Origin: Sphingobacteriaceae bacterium DW12
GTDB lineage: Bacteria; Bacteroidota; Bacteroidia; Sphingobacteriales; Sphingobacteriaceae
Length of the DNA: 64,000 nt
Assembly (NCBI GenBank): GCA_000783305.1
Contig: JROE01000002.1
Location: forward strand, 124,001 to 188,000
Direction: 5' to 3'
Within the stretch, counting starts at the first letter, position 1; each line of letters starts with the position of its first letter. A program made the translations under genes and the position numbers. The notes beneath the pieces are model-generated. The model was not told where the DNA came from. It saw only the letters and a list, made by a program, of their open reading frames with translations, and did not search any database. Shown piece after piece: positions 26,305 through 35,844 of this stretch.

Positions 26305-27558
26305 TTATCTATTATATGGATACTCCTGTATCCAGTTAAACCCCCGCTTCATTAGTTCCAATTCCTCTGAATGGAGCTTGGTTAGCTTCACTAGCTCCAT
26401 TTTACCATCCCATACCTTCTTCAGGATAATATCACCCGATGACATGATTTCATAATCTAATGTAAAATGATTCAATGAAACGGTTTTCTTGTCAGCGTCT
26501 ATCTTAGCCTCTTCATATTTTGCTTGATAATATCTATCCCGAATAGTTACACGTCCGTCAATCTCAAAAATAAGGAAAGACCAATCATTTGGAATAGTCG
26601 CCCTTTTCTGAGTGTCATTATCTATTTGGTAAATACCATACAGTGGACTCTTCTTCATGTAGTGATCGATCATCTTCTGCCTCGTTGACAATCCTACGAC
26701 TTGCTGTATGCCAAATATCGCAAGGATGGCAATCTTAAAAATCAAGACGCCCCTTTCTTTCCAAATTTTATCCATTTTGGGTTTTCTCAGTATGGGTAAC
26801 TGTCCATACTTACCTTGTAGAAATAGGGCTACGAACGTCTTCATGTAAGGCAATAGTAAAAAAAGAGACAGTAAAAACAAAGCGGTGGATATCATCTTAA
26901 CAGGGACATCATAAAAATAATTGATGGTCATGATATTGACTGACGTTGCTAGCGTAATACACGCGCCCAATACCATAGTTCGCCGGAACAGCAATAGTAC
27001 CGCCAATATTTCCACGATGCCCATAAAAATATTATACCCTTTAGAAAAGCCAAGGAATGTCCAAGCTAAGCCCATTGGTGAATATTCTCCCAAAGGTCTC
27101 ATCAATTTGCTCAAGCTAGGGGGCGGCATCTGACCATGTACAAGCTTAATAACGCCGTAATTCATTAACATAAATGCGACGTAAAAACGAATGACAACAG
27201 TTAGCCAGTAGTAACATGTATTGTAGCTCTTCCGCTTGCTATCCAATATAGTCCATACGATACAACCCAAAAAAGCAACAGCCACAAGGATGAAAAGTGT
27301 AATCCAATCGTATGTAGTATCTCCACTCCCATTTGTGAAGATGCTATAGTCATAGGTATGTCTTAAAATATGCTGCGCAAACCAAGGGGTAAACTGATGC
27401 ATCACGTACAAGATTGGTTTACCTATAATATTAAACAGTGGAAAAGCGCCATTATTCATGATTAGAATAAACAGCGTAATTAATATAAATGCAAATCGAA
27501 AGGTTATTTTGTCAATTAAAGACCAAGTCGTCGGTTGCTCAGTATGCATACTCATCAT
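26305..27558 (-). CDS. DoxX-like membrane protein
   Basis: 417 residues with about seven or eight transmembrane segments. The central ~110 residues (YVAFMLMNYGVIKLVHGQMPPPS ... MGIVEILAVLLLF) resemble DoxX/DoxD family proteins; the C-terminal ~110 residues form a soluble beta-rich tail. Function is not known. It is transcribed away from the metallophosphoesterase gene across a 181-nt divergent gap. Confidence 0.7.
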   Translation of the reverse strand: MMSMHTEQPTTWSLIDKITFRFAFILITLFILIMNNGAFPLFNIIGKPILYVMHQFTPWFAQHILRHTYDYSIFTNGSGDTTYDWITLFILVAVAFLGCIVWTILDSKRKSYNTCYYWLTVVIRFYVAFMLMNYGVIKLVHGQMPPPSLSKLMRPLGEYSPMGLAWTFLGFSKGYNIFMGIVEILAVLLLFRRTMVLGACITLATSVNIMTINYFYDVPVKMISTALFLLSLFLLLPYMKTFVALFLQGKYGQLPILRKPKMDKIWKERGVLIFKIAILAIFGIQQVVGLSTRQKMIDHYMKKSPLYGIYQIDNDTQKRATIPNDWSFLIFEIDGRVTIRDRYYQAKYEEAKIDADKKTVSLNHFTLDYEIMSSGDIILKKVWDGKMELVKLTKLHSEELELMKRGFNWIQEYPYNR

Positions 27559-27739
27559 AATATAGCTTTAGTCATTCGGACTTCAATTTACTAAAAAAAT
27601 CGAATCTTCGTTATGTCATTCCTTCTTCTGGCATTCGTCCTATAGTCACCTTGGAGCATTTCACTATAATATTCTCTTTACAAGGAAAATTTAACGGGTT
27701 AAAAAACTAAATTTGAAGCTAGACCTTATCCTACTCAAA

Positions 27740-28951
27740 ATGAAAGAAAACTTATCTAAGGCCAATAGAAGATCTTTTCTAAAAAGCAGCCTTACGCTTG
27801 GAGGCCTAGCCCTGTTAAAGCCTGCACAGGCCGTTTCTGAATCTATTAGTGATCCGGATCAAGCTTTTTCAATTCTGACAGGCCCCTATTTGCAGACCAA
27901 TTTTGGAAACAGCATCTCCATACTCTGGATTACCAACAAAGATGCTTCCAGTTGGGTTGAATTTGGCCCTACAGCTGATAACCTCTCCCAAAAGGCCTAC
28001 GGCAAAAGTGAGTTAGGCTTAAAACCTGCTAGCCGAATCAACTGTATCAAGCTCACCGACCTTACTCCCGGACAAACATATTACTACCGGATTGTATCCA
28101 AAGAAATCAAGGATTTCCTGCCCTATAAATTGACATATGGAGAGACAATTTATGGAGACACCACTCACTTTACCAACGTTGATACCGCCCAAAAGGAGGT
28201 TTCTTTCGTGATGCTCAACGATATCCACGATCGGCCAAAATCCATTTCTCATCTCCTTAGTCTCGACAAAGACAGCAAGCGTGATTTCATATTTTTCAAT
28301 GGTGATATATTTGATTATCAAACAGATGAAAAACAAATCATTAACAACATGCTACAACCCTGTGTAGACTATTTCGCCAAGACCACTCCATTCCTATATG
28401 TACGCGGCAATCACGAGACCAGAGGTAAGTTCGCTCGTGACTTTGCTAACTATTTCGATCAGGTGGGATATTCATCCTTTACATTAGGTCCTGTACATTT
28501 TATCATCCTCGATACGGGTGAGGACAAACTGGATAGTCATCCGGTATATGCTGGCATAGTTGATTTTGACCAGTATCGGGTCCAACAAGCTGCTTGGTTA
28601 GAAAAAGAAATCCAAAAGAAGGCATTTAAAAGTGCAGCCTTTCGTATCGTCATGATGCATATACCTCCGCGTTATTCGGGTGATGAACATGGGGCCGTAC
28701 ACTGCACTCAATTGTTTGATCCTCTATTCAACAGAGGTAAGGTTGACCTCGTCCTTAGTGGCCATACCCATCGCTATAAACTACACGAACCGGATAAAAC
28801 CGCTAATCATTACCCCATTGTCATCGGCGGTGGCCCCAAGGATGGTGCCAGAACCTTGACAAAAATCAAAGCAACACATACAGAAATACAACTCAACATG
28901 GTCGATGATTCAGGAAAAGAGTTAATCAATTATATCGTGAAGAAAAAATAA
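27740..28951 (+). CDS. Tat-exported metallophosphoesterase with purple-acid-phosphatase-like N-domain
   Basis: About 403 residues. A twin-arginine leader (NRRSFLKSSLTLGGLAL) is obtained from the ATG at 27740; the longer TTG start at 27713 is less likely. A fibronectin-like N-domain (~45-140) is followed by the metallophosphoesterase core: NDIHD, NGDIFDY, GNHE, MMHIPP and SGHTHRY supply the di-metal ligands. Substrate is probably a phosphate ester in the periplasm. Stand-alone gene with no partner visible. Confidence 0.88.
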   Translation: MKENLSKANRRSFLKSSLTLGGLALLKPAQAVSESISDPDQAFSILTGPYLQTNFGNSISILWITNKDASSWVEFGPTADNLSQKAYGKSELGLKPASRINCIKLTDLTPGQTYYYRIVSKEIKDFLPYKLTYGETIYGDTTHFTNVDTAQKEVSFVMLNDIHDRPKSISHLLSLDKDSKRDFIFFNGDIFDYQTDEKQIINNMLQPCVDYFAKTTPFLYVRGNHETRGKFARDFANYFDQVGYSSFTLGPVHFIILDTGEDKLDSHPVYAGIVDFDQYRVQQAAWLEKEIQKKAFKSAAFRIVMMHIPPRYSGDEHGAVHCTQLFDPLFNRGKVDLVLSGHTHRYKLHEPDKTANHYPIVIGGGPKDGARTLTKIKATHTEIQLNMVDDSGKELINYIVKKK

Positions 28952-28952
28952 A

Positions 28953-28997
28953 CGCCAGTTCACTTATCTTTCGGCAGATTGCCCTGGCTATTTTTCT
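28953..28997 (+). terminator. Possible terminator after the metallophosphoesterase gene
   Basis: GCCAG ... CTGGC encloses a smaller GGC-N5-GCC stem and is followed by TATTTTT. Arms are short and the outer loop is long, so this is a weak call. Confidence 0.35.
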
Positions 28998-28998
28998 C

Positions 28999-29046
28999 AT
29001 TGTTTCTTCTTATCTTGGCGCATTCAAGCAAGTAAGAAGAAACAAT
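28999..29046 (+). promoter_or_regulatory. 18-bp hairpin just upstream of the pentapeptide-repeat gene
   Basis: Left arm 28999-29017 and right arm 29029-29046 pair over 14 bp (ATTGTTTCTTCTTA with its complement), then one bulged T and 4 more bp, with an ~11-nt loop. It ends 12 nt before ATG 29059 and has no T-run after it on plus, so it is more likely a 5'UTR structure than a terminator. Confidence 0.6.
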
Positions 29047-29058
29047 TGAATTTACAGT

Positions 29059-29640
29059 ATGGAAGCAGAGAATTACCAGCGAGATCTAAAATATGAAAGG
29101 CAACAATTTACCATCGTATCGTTGGAAAAAGGAGAATACGAAAGTTGCATCTTTAACGGTTGCGATTTCAACGCATTGAATCTTTCCAATTATAAATTTG
29201 TAGACTGTATATTCAATTCGTGCAACCTCAGTCTTTGCGAACTTCAACAGACCGCATTCAGGGATGTCCAGTTCAAGGATTGCAAACTCATGGGACTTCG
29301 CTTTGACCAAACCAACACCTTTGGTCTCTCCTTTACATTCGAGGCTTGTATACTCGATCATTCCGTTTTTTTTGGGCTCAAGCTTAAAAATACAGCTTAC
29401 CGAAATTGTCGCTTACACGAAGTTGACTTCACGGAATGTGATTTAACGGCTTCCTCTTTTGAAAACTGTGATCTACAACGCGCTATTTTCATGCAATGTA
29501 ACCTTCAGAAGGCAGACTTTAGGACCTCCTTTAATTACGTCCTCGATCCAGAGCTCAATCGCATTAAGAAAGCCAAGTTTTCACTTCTCGGCGTTCCAGG
29601 ACTGTTATACAAATATGATATACATATCGACCAGTCCTAA
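29059..29640 (+). CDS. Pentapeptide-repeat protein
   Basis: 193 residues built of A(D/N)LXX-like units through residues ~25-165 (for example CIFNGCDFNALNLSNYKF, CDLQRAIFMQCNLQKADF), which form a right-handed quadrilateral beta-helix. The length and a gap in the repeats (~85-95) recall Qnr/McbG-type proteins that mimic DNA, but many chromosomal pentapeptide proteins have no known role, so gyrase protection is only a possibility. It is preceded by an 18-bp hairpin close to the start codon. Confidence 0.85.
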   Translation: MEAENYQRDLKYERQQFTIVSLEKGEYESCIFNGCDFNALNLSNYKFVDCIFNSCNLSLCELQQTAFRDVQFKDCKLMGLRFDQTNTFGLSFTFEACILDHSVFFGLKLKNTAYRNCRLHEVDFTECDLTASSFENCDLQRAIFMQCNLQKADFRTSFNYVLDPELNRIKKAKFSLLGVPGLLYKYDIHIDQS

Positions 29641-29707
29641 ACATGATCAATACCGATAAGTCGTTAGTTTCTTTGACAAGGTAATTTCGAAGAGGAAAAG
29701 AAGGCTA

Positions 29708-30190
29708 TTAAAACGAAGTTATTACCACATCCACAAATTTCCCCTGTACTACAGACAGCAAATCCGTTGGGTCAAGGATAATCTGTAGCCCTCTTTTTCC
29801 AGCGCTGATACTGATTTTATCTTCCAACTGTGCCACCTCCTCCAAATAAGTTGGAAATAGCTTTTTCATCCCAATTGGTGAACATCCACCCCTAATGTAT
29901 CCAGTCACCGCTAGGATATCCTTTACAGGTATCATTTCGCAACTTTTATTTCCAGAGGCCTTTGCTATTTTCTTGAGATCAAGGTGTTCGTTGCCCGGAA
30001 TAACCGCGACCAAATATCCACTGTTACTACCTTTCAGCACTAGTGTTTTATAAAGCGACCCAGGCGACACCCCTATTGCCTCCGCTACATGATCTGCAGA
30101 TAGATCATCTTCATTGACCTCATACTCACGAAGACCATACCCTACTTTGTATTGGTCCAGTATACGTACCGCATTCGTTTTAGTAGACAT
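29708..30190 (-). CDS. ybaK: YbaK/EbsC-type Cys-tRNA(Pro) deacylase
   Basis: 160-residue trans-editing enzyme removing Cys from mis-charged tRNA-Pro. Family marks: LYKTLVLKGS (with the Lys used for tRNA chemistry), DLKKIAKASG, TGYIRGGCSPIG and the SAGKRGLQI end. Length is typical. Its promoter, TAAGTTTG on the minus strand (30219-30212), is next to an inverted repeat. Confidence 0.92.
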   Translation of the reverse strand: MSTKTNAVRILDQYKVGYGLREYEVNEDDLSADHVAEAIGVSPGSLYKTLVLKGSNSGYLVAVIPGNEHLDLKKIAKASGNKSCEMIPVKDILAVTGYIRGGCSPIGMKKLFPTYLEEVAQLEDKISISAGKRGLQIILDPTDLLSVVQGKFVDVVITSF

Positions 30191-30196
30191 ATTGCA

Positions 30197-30219
30197 TTTG
30201 ACTTAAATAGTCAAACTTA
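30197..30219 (-). promoter_or_regulatory. ybaK -7 box overlapping an inverted repeat
   Basis: TTTGACT-N5-AGTCAAA (30197-30215) overlaps a minus-strand TAAGTTTG (30219-30212), about 22-29 nt before the ATG at 30190. The repeat could be an operator or a hairpin at the transcript start. Confidence 0.4.
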
Positions 30220-30277
30220 TATAAAATGCTGTACATTCACCAATACAGAAGCAAAAAAACACCGCTTCTCCTTGCTG

Positions 30278-31354
30278 CTATGCCACTGTCACCTCATCAG
30301 AGAGATAAACGTCCTGTATCATATGGAGCAGCTGAACCCCCTCATTCATTGGGCGCTGGAAAGCCTTTCGTCCAGATATCAGCCCCATCCCTCCGGCTCG
30401 CTTATTGATGACCGCAGTACGGACAGCATCTTGAAAATCATGTTCCCCTGAAGCGCCTCCTGAGTTGATTAGTCCAGCGCGCCCAGCGAAGCAATTCAAC
30501 ACTTGATAGCGGCACAGGTCTATCGGGTGATCTGAACTCAACTCGGTATACATCCTGAGATCGAGCTTGCCATAACTGCTATTCCCCATATTTAAGGCCT
30601 GATACCCCCCGTTAAGTTCGGGCAGCTTTTGCTTGATAATATCTGCTTGGATGGTCACCCCAAGATGGTTCGCTTGTCCAGTCAAATCGGCGGCAAGATG
30701 ATAATCTTTACCTCCTGTCTTAAATGCGTCATTGCGAATATAACACCACAATACCGTCGCCATCCCTAGCCGATGCGCTTCGTCAAAAGCCTGTGCGATC
30801 TCTACTATTTGACGCCCAGACTCTGCCGAACCAAAATAGATAGTAGCGCCTACAGCTACAGCCCCTAGATTCCACGCTTCCCTGACCGTACCATACATGA
30901 TTTGATCGCTCCGGTTCGGGTAGGTCAATAATTCGTTATGATTTATCTTGACGATCAAGGGGATTTTATGAGCAAATTTACGAGATACCGCTCCCAGCAC
31001 ACCGTAAGTGGTGGCCACCGCATTACATCCCCCCTCAATAGCTAAACGCACGATGTTTTCAGGATCAAAATACAAGGGATTAGCAGCAAAAGAAGCACCA
31101 GCACTATGTTCAATGCCTTGATCTATCGGCAAGATGGACAAATACCCAGTCCCACCTAGCCGCCCATGTCCAAATAATTGCCCTAGACTTCGCAACACCT
31201 GCGGATTACGGTCGGTAATGCCGTATACTTCATCGATAAAAGTAGGTGAGGGTAAATGCAATAAATCTTTAGACACATATTCACTTTTATAAGTCAATAA
31301 ATCCTCGGCATCATGGCCTAAATAGGAAAGTAATCCTTCAGTAATATTGTTCAT
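30278..31354 (-). CDS. fbaB: Class I fructose-bisphosphate aldolase (DhnA type)
   Basis: Glycolytic/gluconeogenic enzyme splitting fructose 1,6-bisphosphate by a Schiff-base Lys. 358 residues with the family's [34 protein letters not shown] and [11 protein letters not shown] segments. Length is normal for the archaeal/DhnA type. It lies 88 nt upstream of ybaK on the same strand; a shared transcript is possible, but ybaK has its own box. Confidence 0.92.
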   Translation of the reverse strand: MNNITEGLLSYLGHDAEDLLTYKSEYVSKDLLHLPSPTFIDEVYGITDRNPQVLRSLGQLFGHGRLGGTGYLSILPIDQGIEHSAGASFAANPLYFDPENIVRLAIEGGCNAVATTYGVLGAVSRKFAHKIPLIVKINHNELLTYPNRSDQIMYGTVREAWNLGAVAVGATIYFGSAESGRQIVEIAQAFDEAHRLGMATVLWCYIRNDAFKTGGKDYHLAADLTGQANHLGVTIQADIIKQKLPELNGGYQALNMGNSSYGKLDLRMYTELSSDHPIDLCRYQVLNCFAGRAGLINSGGASGEHDFQDAVRTAVINKRAGGMGLISGRKAFQRPMNEGVQLLHMIQDVYLSDEVTVA

Positions 31355-31546
31355 TTCAATAGCTTTCTATCATAACGATTCAGTCTCTCAAATGTTTTGA
31401 TATTTTGAATAGCGTCCGCAAAAGCAAAGAGCAATGCTAAAAAAACGGAGGGTAGCTGTAGCCTTTTGAAAAAAAGCATCGTTTACACCAAAAGAAAAGG
31501 GAATGTCAATGCATTCAATTCAATGGAAAACTAAAACTTTAAGAAA

Positions 31547-32257
31547 ATGAAAAAAAATAAATTTTACCTATTATTCTGCTTAGCGATGGGAAGCCTTTTG
31601 CTGAGTAGCTGTTTAAAAGATGACGATGATTACGTAGCCCCACCAGCTGGTGTATTAACCATGGTAAATGGTTATATCGATGCCCAAGCTGTGATGTATT
31701 ACACCCAAGTTGGCACTATTCCTCCAATAAAATTCAGAGAATATGCTAGCACGCAATTATTTGCAGGAGATAGGCGTGTTGCCGTCACAGGATCAGCTAG
31801 CCCTGCTACACTAGCAGACACCACTTTCAGTGTCAAAGCAGACTCCGTCTATACTTCGTTTCTATATGGCAATAAAGATAAGGTCAAGCATGCTATCGTC
31901 CTCAATAAAAAAATGTCCACCGGTGCCGCGGCAGAAAAACCTGCAGGTGTCCGCTTCCTAAATCTTGCAGACGTGGGTGGCAAAGTATCTCTTCAGTTTG
32001 GAGATGCCGAGATTGTAGCACCTTTCAAGGATAGACCTGTCGAAACCCAAGTCACCGCTACGGCCAATCAAACATTTATTGCACAGCCCAATGGCACCTT
32101 TACGCTGAAGATCAAAGATGAAGCCGGCACAGTATTGGCCACGCGTGAGGGTTTGAAATTCGAAAGTGAAAAGCATTACACCATCATTCTAATTGGTAAA
32201 AAAGACGATGCAACTACACCGCTATATATCGGTCAAGTAGTTGAATTTGCCAACTAA
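31547..32257 (+). CDS. DUF4397 lipoprotein
   Basis: 236 residues with a lipobox (LLSSC, ~residue 22) followed by an acidic stretch (LKDDDDY), typical of surface-exported Bacteroidota lipoproteins. The remainder is a beta-rich DUF4397 domain (VLTMVNGYIDA ... VRFLNLADVGG). Function not known. Followed directly by an intrinsic terminator. Confidence 0.82.
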   Translation: MKKNKFYLLFCLAMGSLLLSSCLKDDDDYVAPPAGVLTMVNGYIDAQAVMYYTQVGTIPPIKFREYASTQLFAGDRRVAVTGSASPATLADTTFSVKADSVYTSFLYGNKDKVKHAIVLNKKMSTGAAAEKPAGVRFLNLADVGGKVSLQFGDAEIVAPFKDRPVETQVTATANQTFIAQPNGTFTLKIKDEAGTVLATREGLKFESEKHYTIILIGKKDDATTPLYIGQVVEFAN

Positions 32258-32287
32258 TTCCGATTTTTCCTTTCTAATACAATATTA

Positions 32288-32326
32288 AAAGTCGTACAGA
32301 GCAGCCTCTGTGCGACTTTTTTTATG
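32288..32326 (+). terminator. Intrinsic terminator after the DUF4397 gene
   Basis: AAAGTCGTACAGAG / CTCTGTGCGACTTT (14 bp, one G-T/A-C position) with loop CAGC, followed by T7. It closes the DUF4397 gene 31 nt after its stop. Confidence 0.85.
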
Positions 32327-32527
32327 ACATGTGACATCTTCCCAACCGTTCCTATTGTGTGCCATGATGTACGTTTAGGTTTCAAATTCAACATTCCCAC
32401 ATTCTCTACCAAAATCCAATCCAATAGCCCAATTTTCATATGATTGTATCGGTTTTTAATTTCAAACCTTTATCTTTACCTCCTAGCTATCAGCGTACAG
32501 ATTTTATATAAACCTTAACAGCATTTG

Positions 32528-33925
32528 ATGGAAGATATATTAAAGCAAATCAACGACTTGGTTTGGAGTAATGCCCTTATTTACCTTTGCCTAATTTCTG
32601 GTATCTATTTCTCAGTCCGTTTTGGATTTCCTCAAATTCGTCTCATAGGCAATATGTGGAAGCTCTTATTCAGTGGAGGAGCCTCAGATAAGGGCATATC
32701 TTCCTTTCAAGCGTTCTCACTTGCCATCTCTGGACGTGTCGGCACTGGCAATATCGCAGGTGTGGCTACTGCAATTGCCATGGGTGGTCCTGGTGCTGTA
32801 TTTTGGATGTGGGTGATCGCATTTGTAGGGAGCGCGTCGGCTATCGTAGAGGCTGCATTAGGACAATTATATAAAGAAGTCAAAGATGGACAATACCGCG
32901 GCGGACCTGCATTCTACATCCAAAAAGGATTAAAAATGAAAGGATATGCACTTGTATTTGCAGCTGTCACGGTACTGAGTACAGGTTTCCTCCTTCCGAG
33001 CGTGCAAAGCAATAGCATCGCTATAGCGATGAAAAATGCCTTCGATATTCCGGTATCTTATACTGGAATAGGCCTCTGTATAGTTCTCGGAATCATCATA
33101 ATAGGAGGTGTCAAGCGAATAAGCAGAGCCGCTGGGTTTATCGTGCCCTTTATGGCAGGCGGCTATATTTTGATGGCTTTGATTATCATTGCGCTAAACT
33201 ATCAACAGATTCCCGATGTTTTCAAACTCATCATTACTTCAGCATTAAATATGGAATCCACCTTTGGCGGGGTCGTTGGAATGGCCATTGCTTGGGGGGT
33301 CAAGAGAGGAATATATAGTAATGAGGCTGGTCAAGGTACAGCTCCCCATGCAGCAGCAGCAGCAGAAGTCTCTCATCCAATGAAACAAGGCTTAGTACAA
33401 GGATTCTCTGTCTATGTAGATACCTTGTTTGTATGTACAGCGACGGCGTTAATGATTCTTTTTACCGGAATGTACAACGTAGTCGATCCCGAAGGAGGCT
33501 TTATCGTTGAACACATTCCTGGCGTAGCGATGGGAGCTGACTATACCCAATATGCAGTCGGTAAGCATTTCCCCAGTATAGGAAGTGGTTTTGTTGCCAT
33601 CTCCCTTTTATTCTTCGCATTTACCACGATTATGGCTTATTACTACATCGCCGAAACCAACATGACCTACCTGCAGGGAAAATTGAAAAGCCAAATCTTC
33701 ATTTGGGTATTGCGAGCGCTTATCCTTATCGCTACTTACTTCGGCACAGTCAAGACCGCTGAGTCTGCATGGACGTTAGGAGACATTGGTGTAGGACTAA
33801 TGGCATGGCTCAATTTAATAGCCATATTACTCTTGCACAATAAAGCCATCATGTTATTCAAAGACTATGAAAGACAGCGTAAGGCAGGGATTGACCCAGT
33901 ATACCGCTATGAAGATACACCTTAA
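32528..33925 (+). CDS. AGCS-family sodium:alanine/glycine symporter
   Basis: Inner-membrane Na+-coupled amino-acid carrier, 465 residues, about 11 transmembrane helices. The family signatures are present: GRVGTGNIAGVATAIA (~67-82) and GVKRGIYSNEAGQGTAPHA (~258-276). ATG 32528 is preferred over TTG 32525. Substrate within the family (Ala/Gly) is inferred. Confidence 0.92.
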   Translation: MEDILKQINDLVWSNALIYLCLISGIYFSVRFGFPQIRLIGNMWKLLFSGGASDKGISSFQAFSLAISGRVGTGNIAGVATAIAMGGPGAVFWMWVIAFVGSASAIVEAALGQLYKEVKDGQYRGGPAFYIQKGLKMKGYALVFAAVTVLSTGFLLPSVQSNSIAIAMKNAFDIPVSYTGIGLCIVLGIIIIGGVKRISRAAGFIVPFMAGGYILMALIIIALNYQQIPDVFKLIITSALNMESTFGGVVGMAIAWGVKRGIYSNEAGQGTAPHAAAAAEVSHPMKQGLVQGFSVYVDTLFVCTATALMILFTGMYNVVDPEGGFIVEHIPGVAMGADYTQYAVGKHFPSIGSGFVAISLLFFAFTTIMAYYYIAETNMTYLQGKLKSQIFIWVLRALILIATYFGTVKTAESAWTLGDIGVGLMAWLNLIAILLLHNKAIMLFKDYERQRKAGIDPVYRYEDTP

Positions 33926-33970
33926 CTTCCCAGGATGCTCGCTATGGGTAGAGATAATATAAAAAAATCT

Positions 33971-34145
33971 TACCTTTGTAACTAATTCTATAAAACAGAC
34001 AAGTATGTAATACCAGATTTCTTTATAAAAAGACCTATAGCAGTCCTATAAACGGACAGCACTTTTTATTTCCTTTCTGCAACCTATGCCAGCATAGTGC
34101 TAGAAGAAGGATTGATAAATTCACTTCAACCTACAGTTGCAGAAA
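33971..34145 (+). promoter_or_regulatory. Promoter and structured leader of the ABC-F gene
   Basis: TACCTTTG (33971-33978) fits the -7 element. The ~190-nt leader that follows has an ATG-TAA start-stop (34005-34010), a GCAGTCC...GGACAGC stem followed by ACTTTTTATTT (about 34040-34070), a CTATG-CCAG-CATAG hairpin (34084-34097), and a 10-bp perfect pair TTTCTGCAAC (34074-34083) / GTTGCAGAAA (34136-34145). This resembles leaders that control ABC-F genes by attenuation; function not shown. Confidence 0.45.
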
Positions 34146-34173
34146 TATATTTATCTCATTAAAGAAATCAATC

Positions 34174-35766
34174 ATGTTAAATTTACAACACCTCACGTAT
34201 ATACACGCCGATAAGAATCTCTTATTGGATGACATTTCACTTCATATCCACAAACACGATAAAACAGCCCTCATTGGCAACAATGGATCTGGAAAATCTA
34301 CGTTACTTAGGTTAATTGCTGGTAAGCTTCAACCCAATCAAGGAAATATGCGGATTGACGGACATCTTTACTATGTCCCTCAACACTATGGTCAATTTGA
34401 CAATCACACAATAGCCGAAGCACTAGGTGTGGCTGACAAACTTCAAGCCCTCCACGAAATCCTCAATGGAGAAGTGAACGAGTCTAACTACCACATTCTT
34501 GATGATGACTGGTCACTTGAAGAACGTATACAAAAAGCCTTGACATATTGGAAACTTGACGACATTCAGCTTGATCAACAGATGAGCCAGCTTAGTGGAG
34601 GCCAGAAGACCAAAGTCTTCCTTGCCGGCATAGAGATTCGTCAACCCGATTTGATCTTAATGGATGAGCCGAGTAATCATCTTGATGCTACCGGTCGACA
34701 ATTGCTTTATAATTTCATACGACAGACATCCTGCACTTTACTGATTGTCAGCCATGATCGAGTGCTGCTCAACCTGCTGATGACTACGTACGAATTAAGC
34801 CCAAGCGGCATTACTACATACGGCGGTGACTATGACTTCTATCGCGGACAGAAAGAAATCGAACGGCAAGCCTTTGAAAATGATATCAAAAATAAGGAGA
34901 AAGCACTTCGTAAAGCAAAAGACATCGAACGCGATACTATCGAAAGACAACAAAAGTTAGATTCGCGTGGTAAAAAGAAGCAAGAGAAAGCTGGCCTTCC
35001 CACCATCGTCATGAACACCTTGCGCAACAGTGCTGAACGAAGTACAGCGAAGACCAAAGCAGTACACCAAGAGAAAGTCGGTAATATTTCCAAGGAACTC
35101 CAGCAGTTGAGAAAAGATTTACCTGATGCCGATAAGATGAAACTTGGATTTGACAAATCGTCCTTACACTCGGGCAAAGTACTAGTCGATGCGCAAGAAA
35201 TCAATTTTGGTTATGACAAGAACCATATGCTCTGGAAGGAACCGCTCACGATCAAAATATTCAGTGGAGATAGAACGAGCATAAAAGGCGGTAACGGATC
35301 CGGCAAAACTACCCTCATTAGGCTCCTGTTAAATCACCTAAAGCCCCAAATCGGACATTTATATAACGCCATACAAGAAGCCGTCTATATCGACCAAGAC
35401 TATTCGGTAATCGCCGACGGCTGGTCCATTTATGAGCAAGCGCAACAGTTCAATACGACTGCATTGCAAGAGCATGAGGTAAAAATTAGGCTAACACGAT
35501 TTCTTTTTGACAAGGATTCCTGGGACAAACCCTGTTCAGCGCTAAGCGGAGGAGAGAAAATGCGGTTATTACTCTGTTGCCTTACCATTCGAGCTAAAGC
35601 GCCAGATGTCATGATTCTTGATGAACCGACCAACAATCTGGATATCCAAAATATCGAAATCCTCACCTCAGCCATTCGCGACTACCGGGGGACACTTCTT
35701 GTTGTTTCGCACGATTGGCATTTTTTGGAGCAAATTGGCATAGGTTCAGCGATTCACCTTGAATGA
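34174..35766 (+). CDS. ABC-F family ATPase (ribosome-associated)
   Basis: 530 residues, two ATP-binding cassettes on one chain and no membrane segments. First cassette: GNNGSGKST, LSGGQKTKV, LILMDEPSNHLD. Linker of ~90 charged residues (~225-310, rich in Lys/Glu, the arm between cassettes). Second cassette: GGNGSGKTT, LSGGEKMRLLL, MILDEPTNNLD. ABC-F proteins act on the ribosome; some give antibiotic resistance. Which class this is cannot be told from sequence alone, though the long structured leader is reminiscent of inducible resistance genes. Confidence 0.9.
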   Translation: MLNLQHLTYIHADKNLLLDDISLHIHKHDKTALIGNNGSGKSTLLRLIAGKLQPNQGNMRIDGHLYYVPQHYGQFDNHTIAEALGVADKLQALHEILNGEVNESNYHILDDDWSLEERIQKALTYWKLDDIQLDQQMSQLSGGQKTKVFLAGIEIRQPDLILMDEPSNHLDATGRQLLYNFIRQTSCTLLIVSHDRVLLNLLMTTYELSPSGITTYGGDYDFYRGQKEIERQAFENDIKNKEKALRKAKDIERDTIERQQKLDSRGKKKQEKAGLPTIVMNTLRNSAERSTAKTKAVHQEKVGNISKELQQLRKDLPDADKMKLGFDKSSLHSGKVLVDAQEINFGYDKNHMLWKEPLTIKIFSGDRTSIKGGNGSGKTTLIRLLLNHLKPQIGHLYNAIQEAVYIDQDYSVIADGWSIYEQAQQFNTTALQEHEVKIRLTRFLFDKDSWDKPCSALSGGEKMRLLLCCLTIRAKAPDVMILDEPTNNLDIQNIEILTSAIRDYRGTLLVVSHDWHFLEQIGIGSAIHLE

Positions 35767-35844
35767 ATTTCATTACGTAAATCGTTGAATCAAATAATTG
35801 ACCAGCTACAAGACTGTACATGATGGTTCTGTAGCTGGTAAAAA

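Noticed and set aside
34839..35204. 121-codon minus-strand ORF inside the ABC-F gene
   Set aside because: It is antisense to the conserved linker and second cassette, with Ser/Cys-rich shadow composition.
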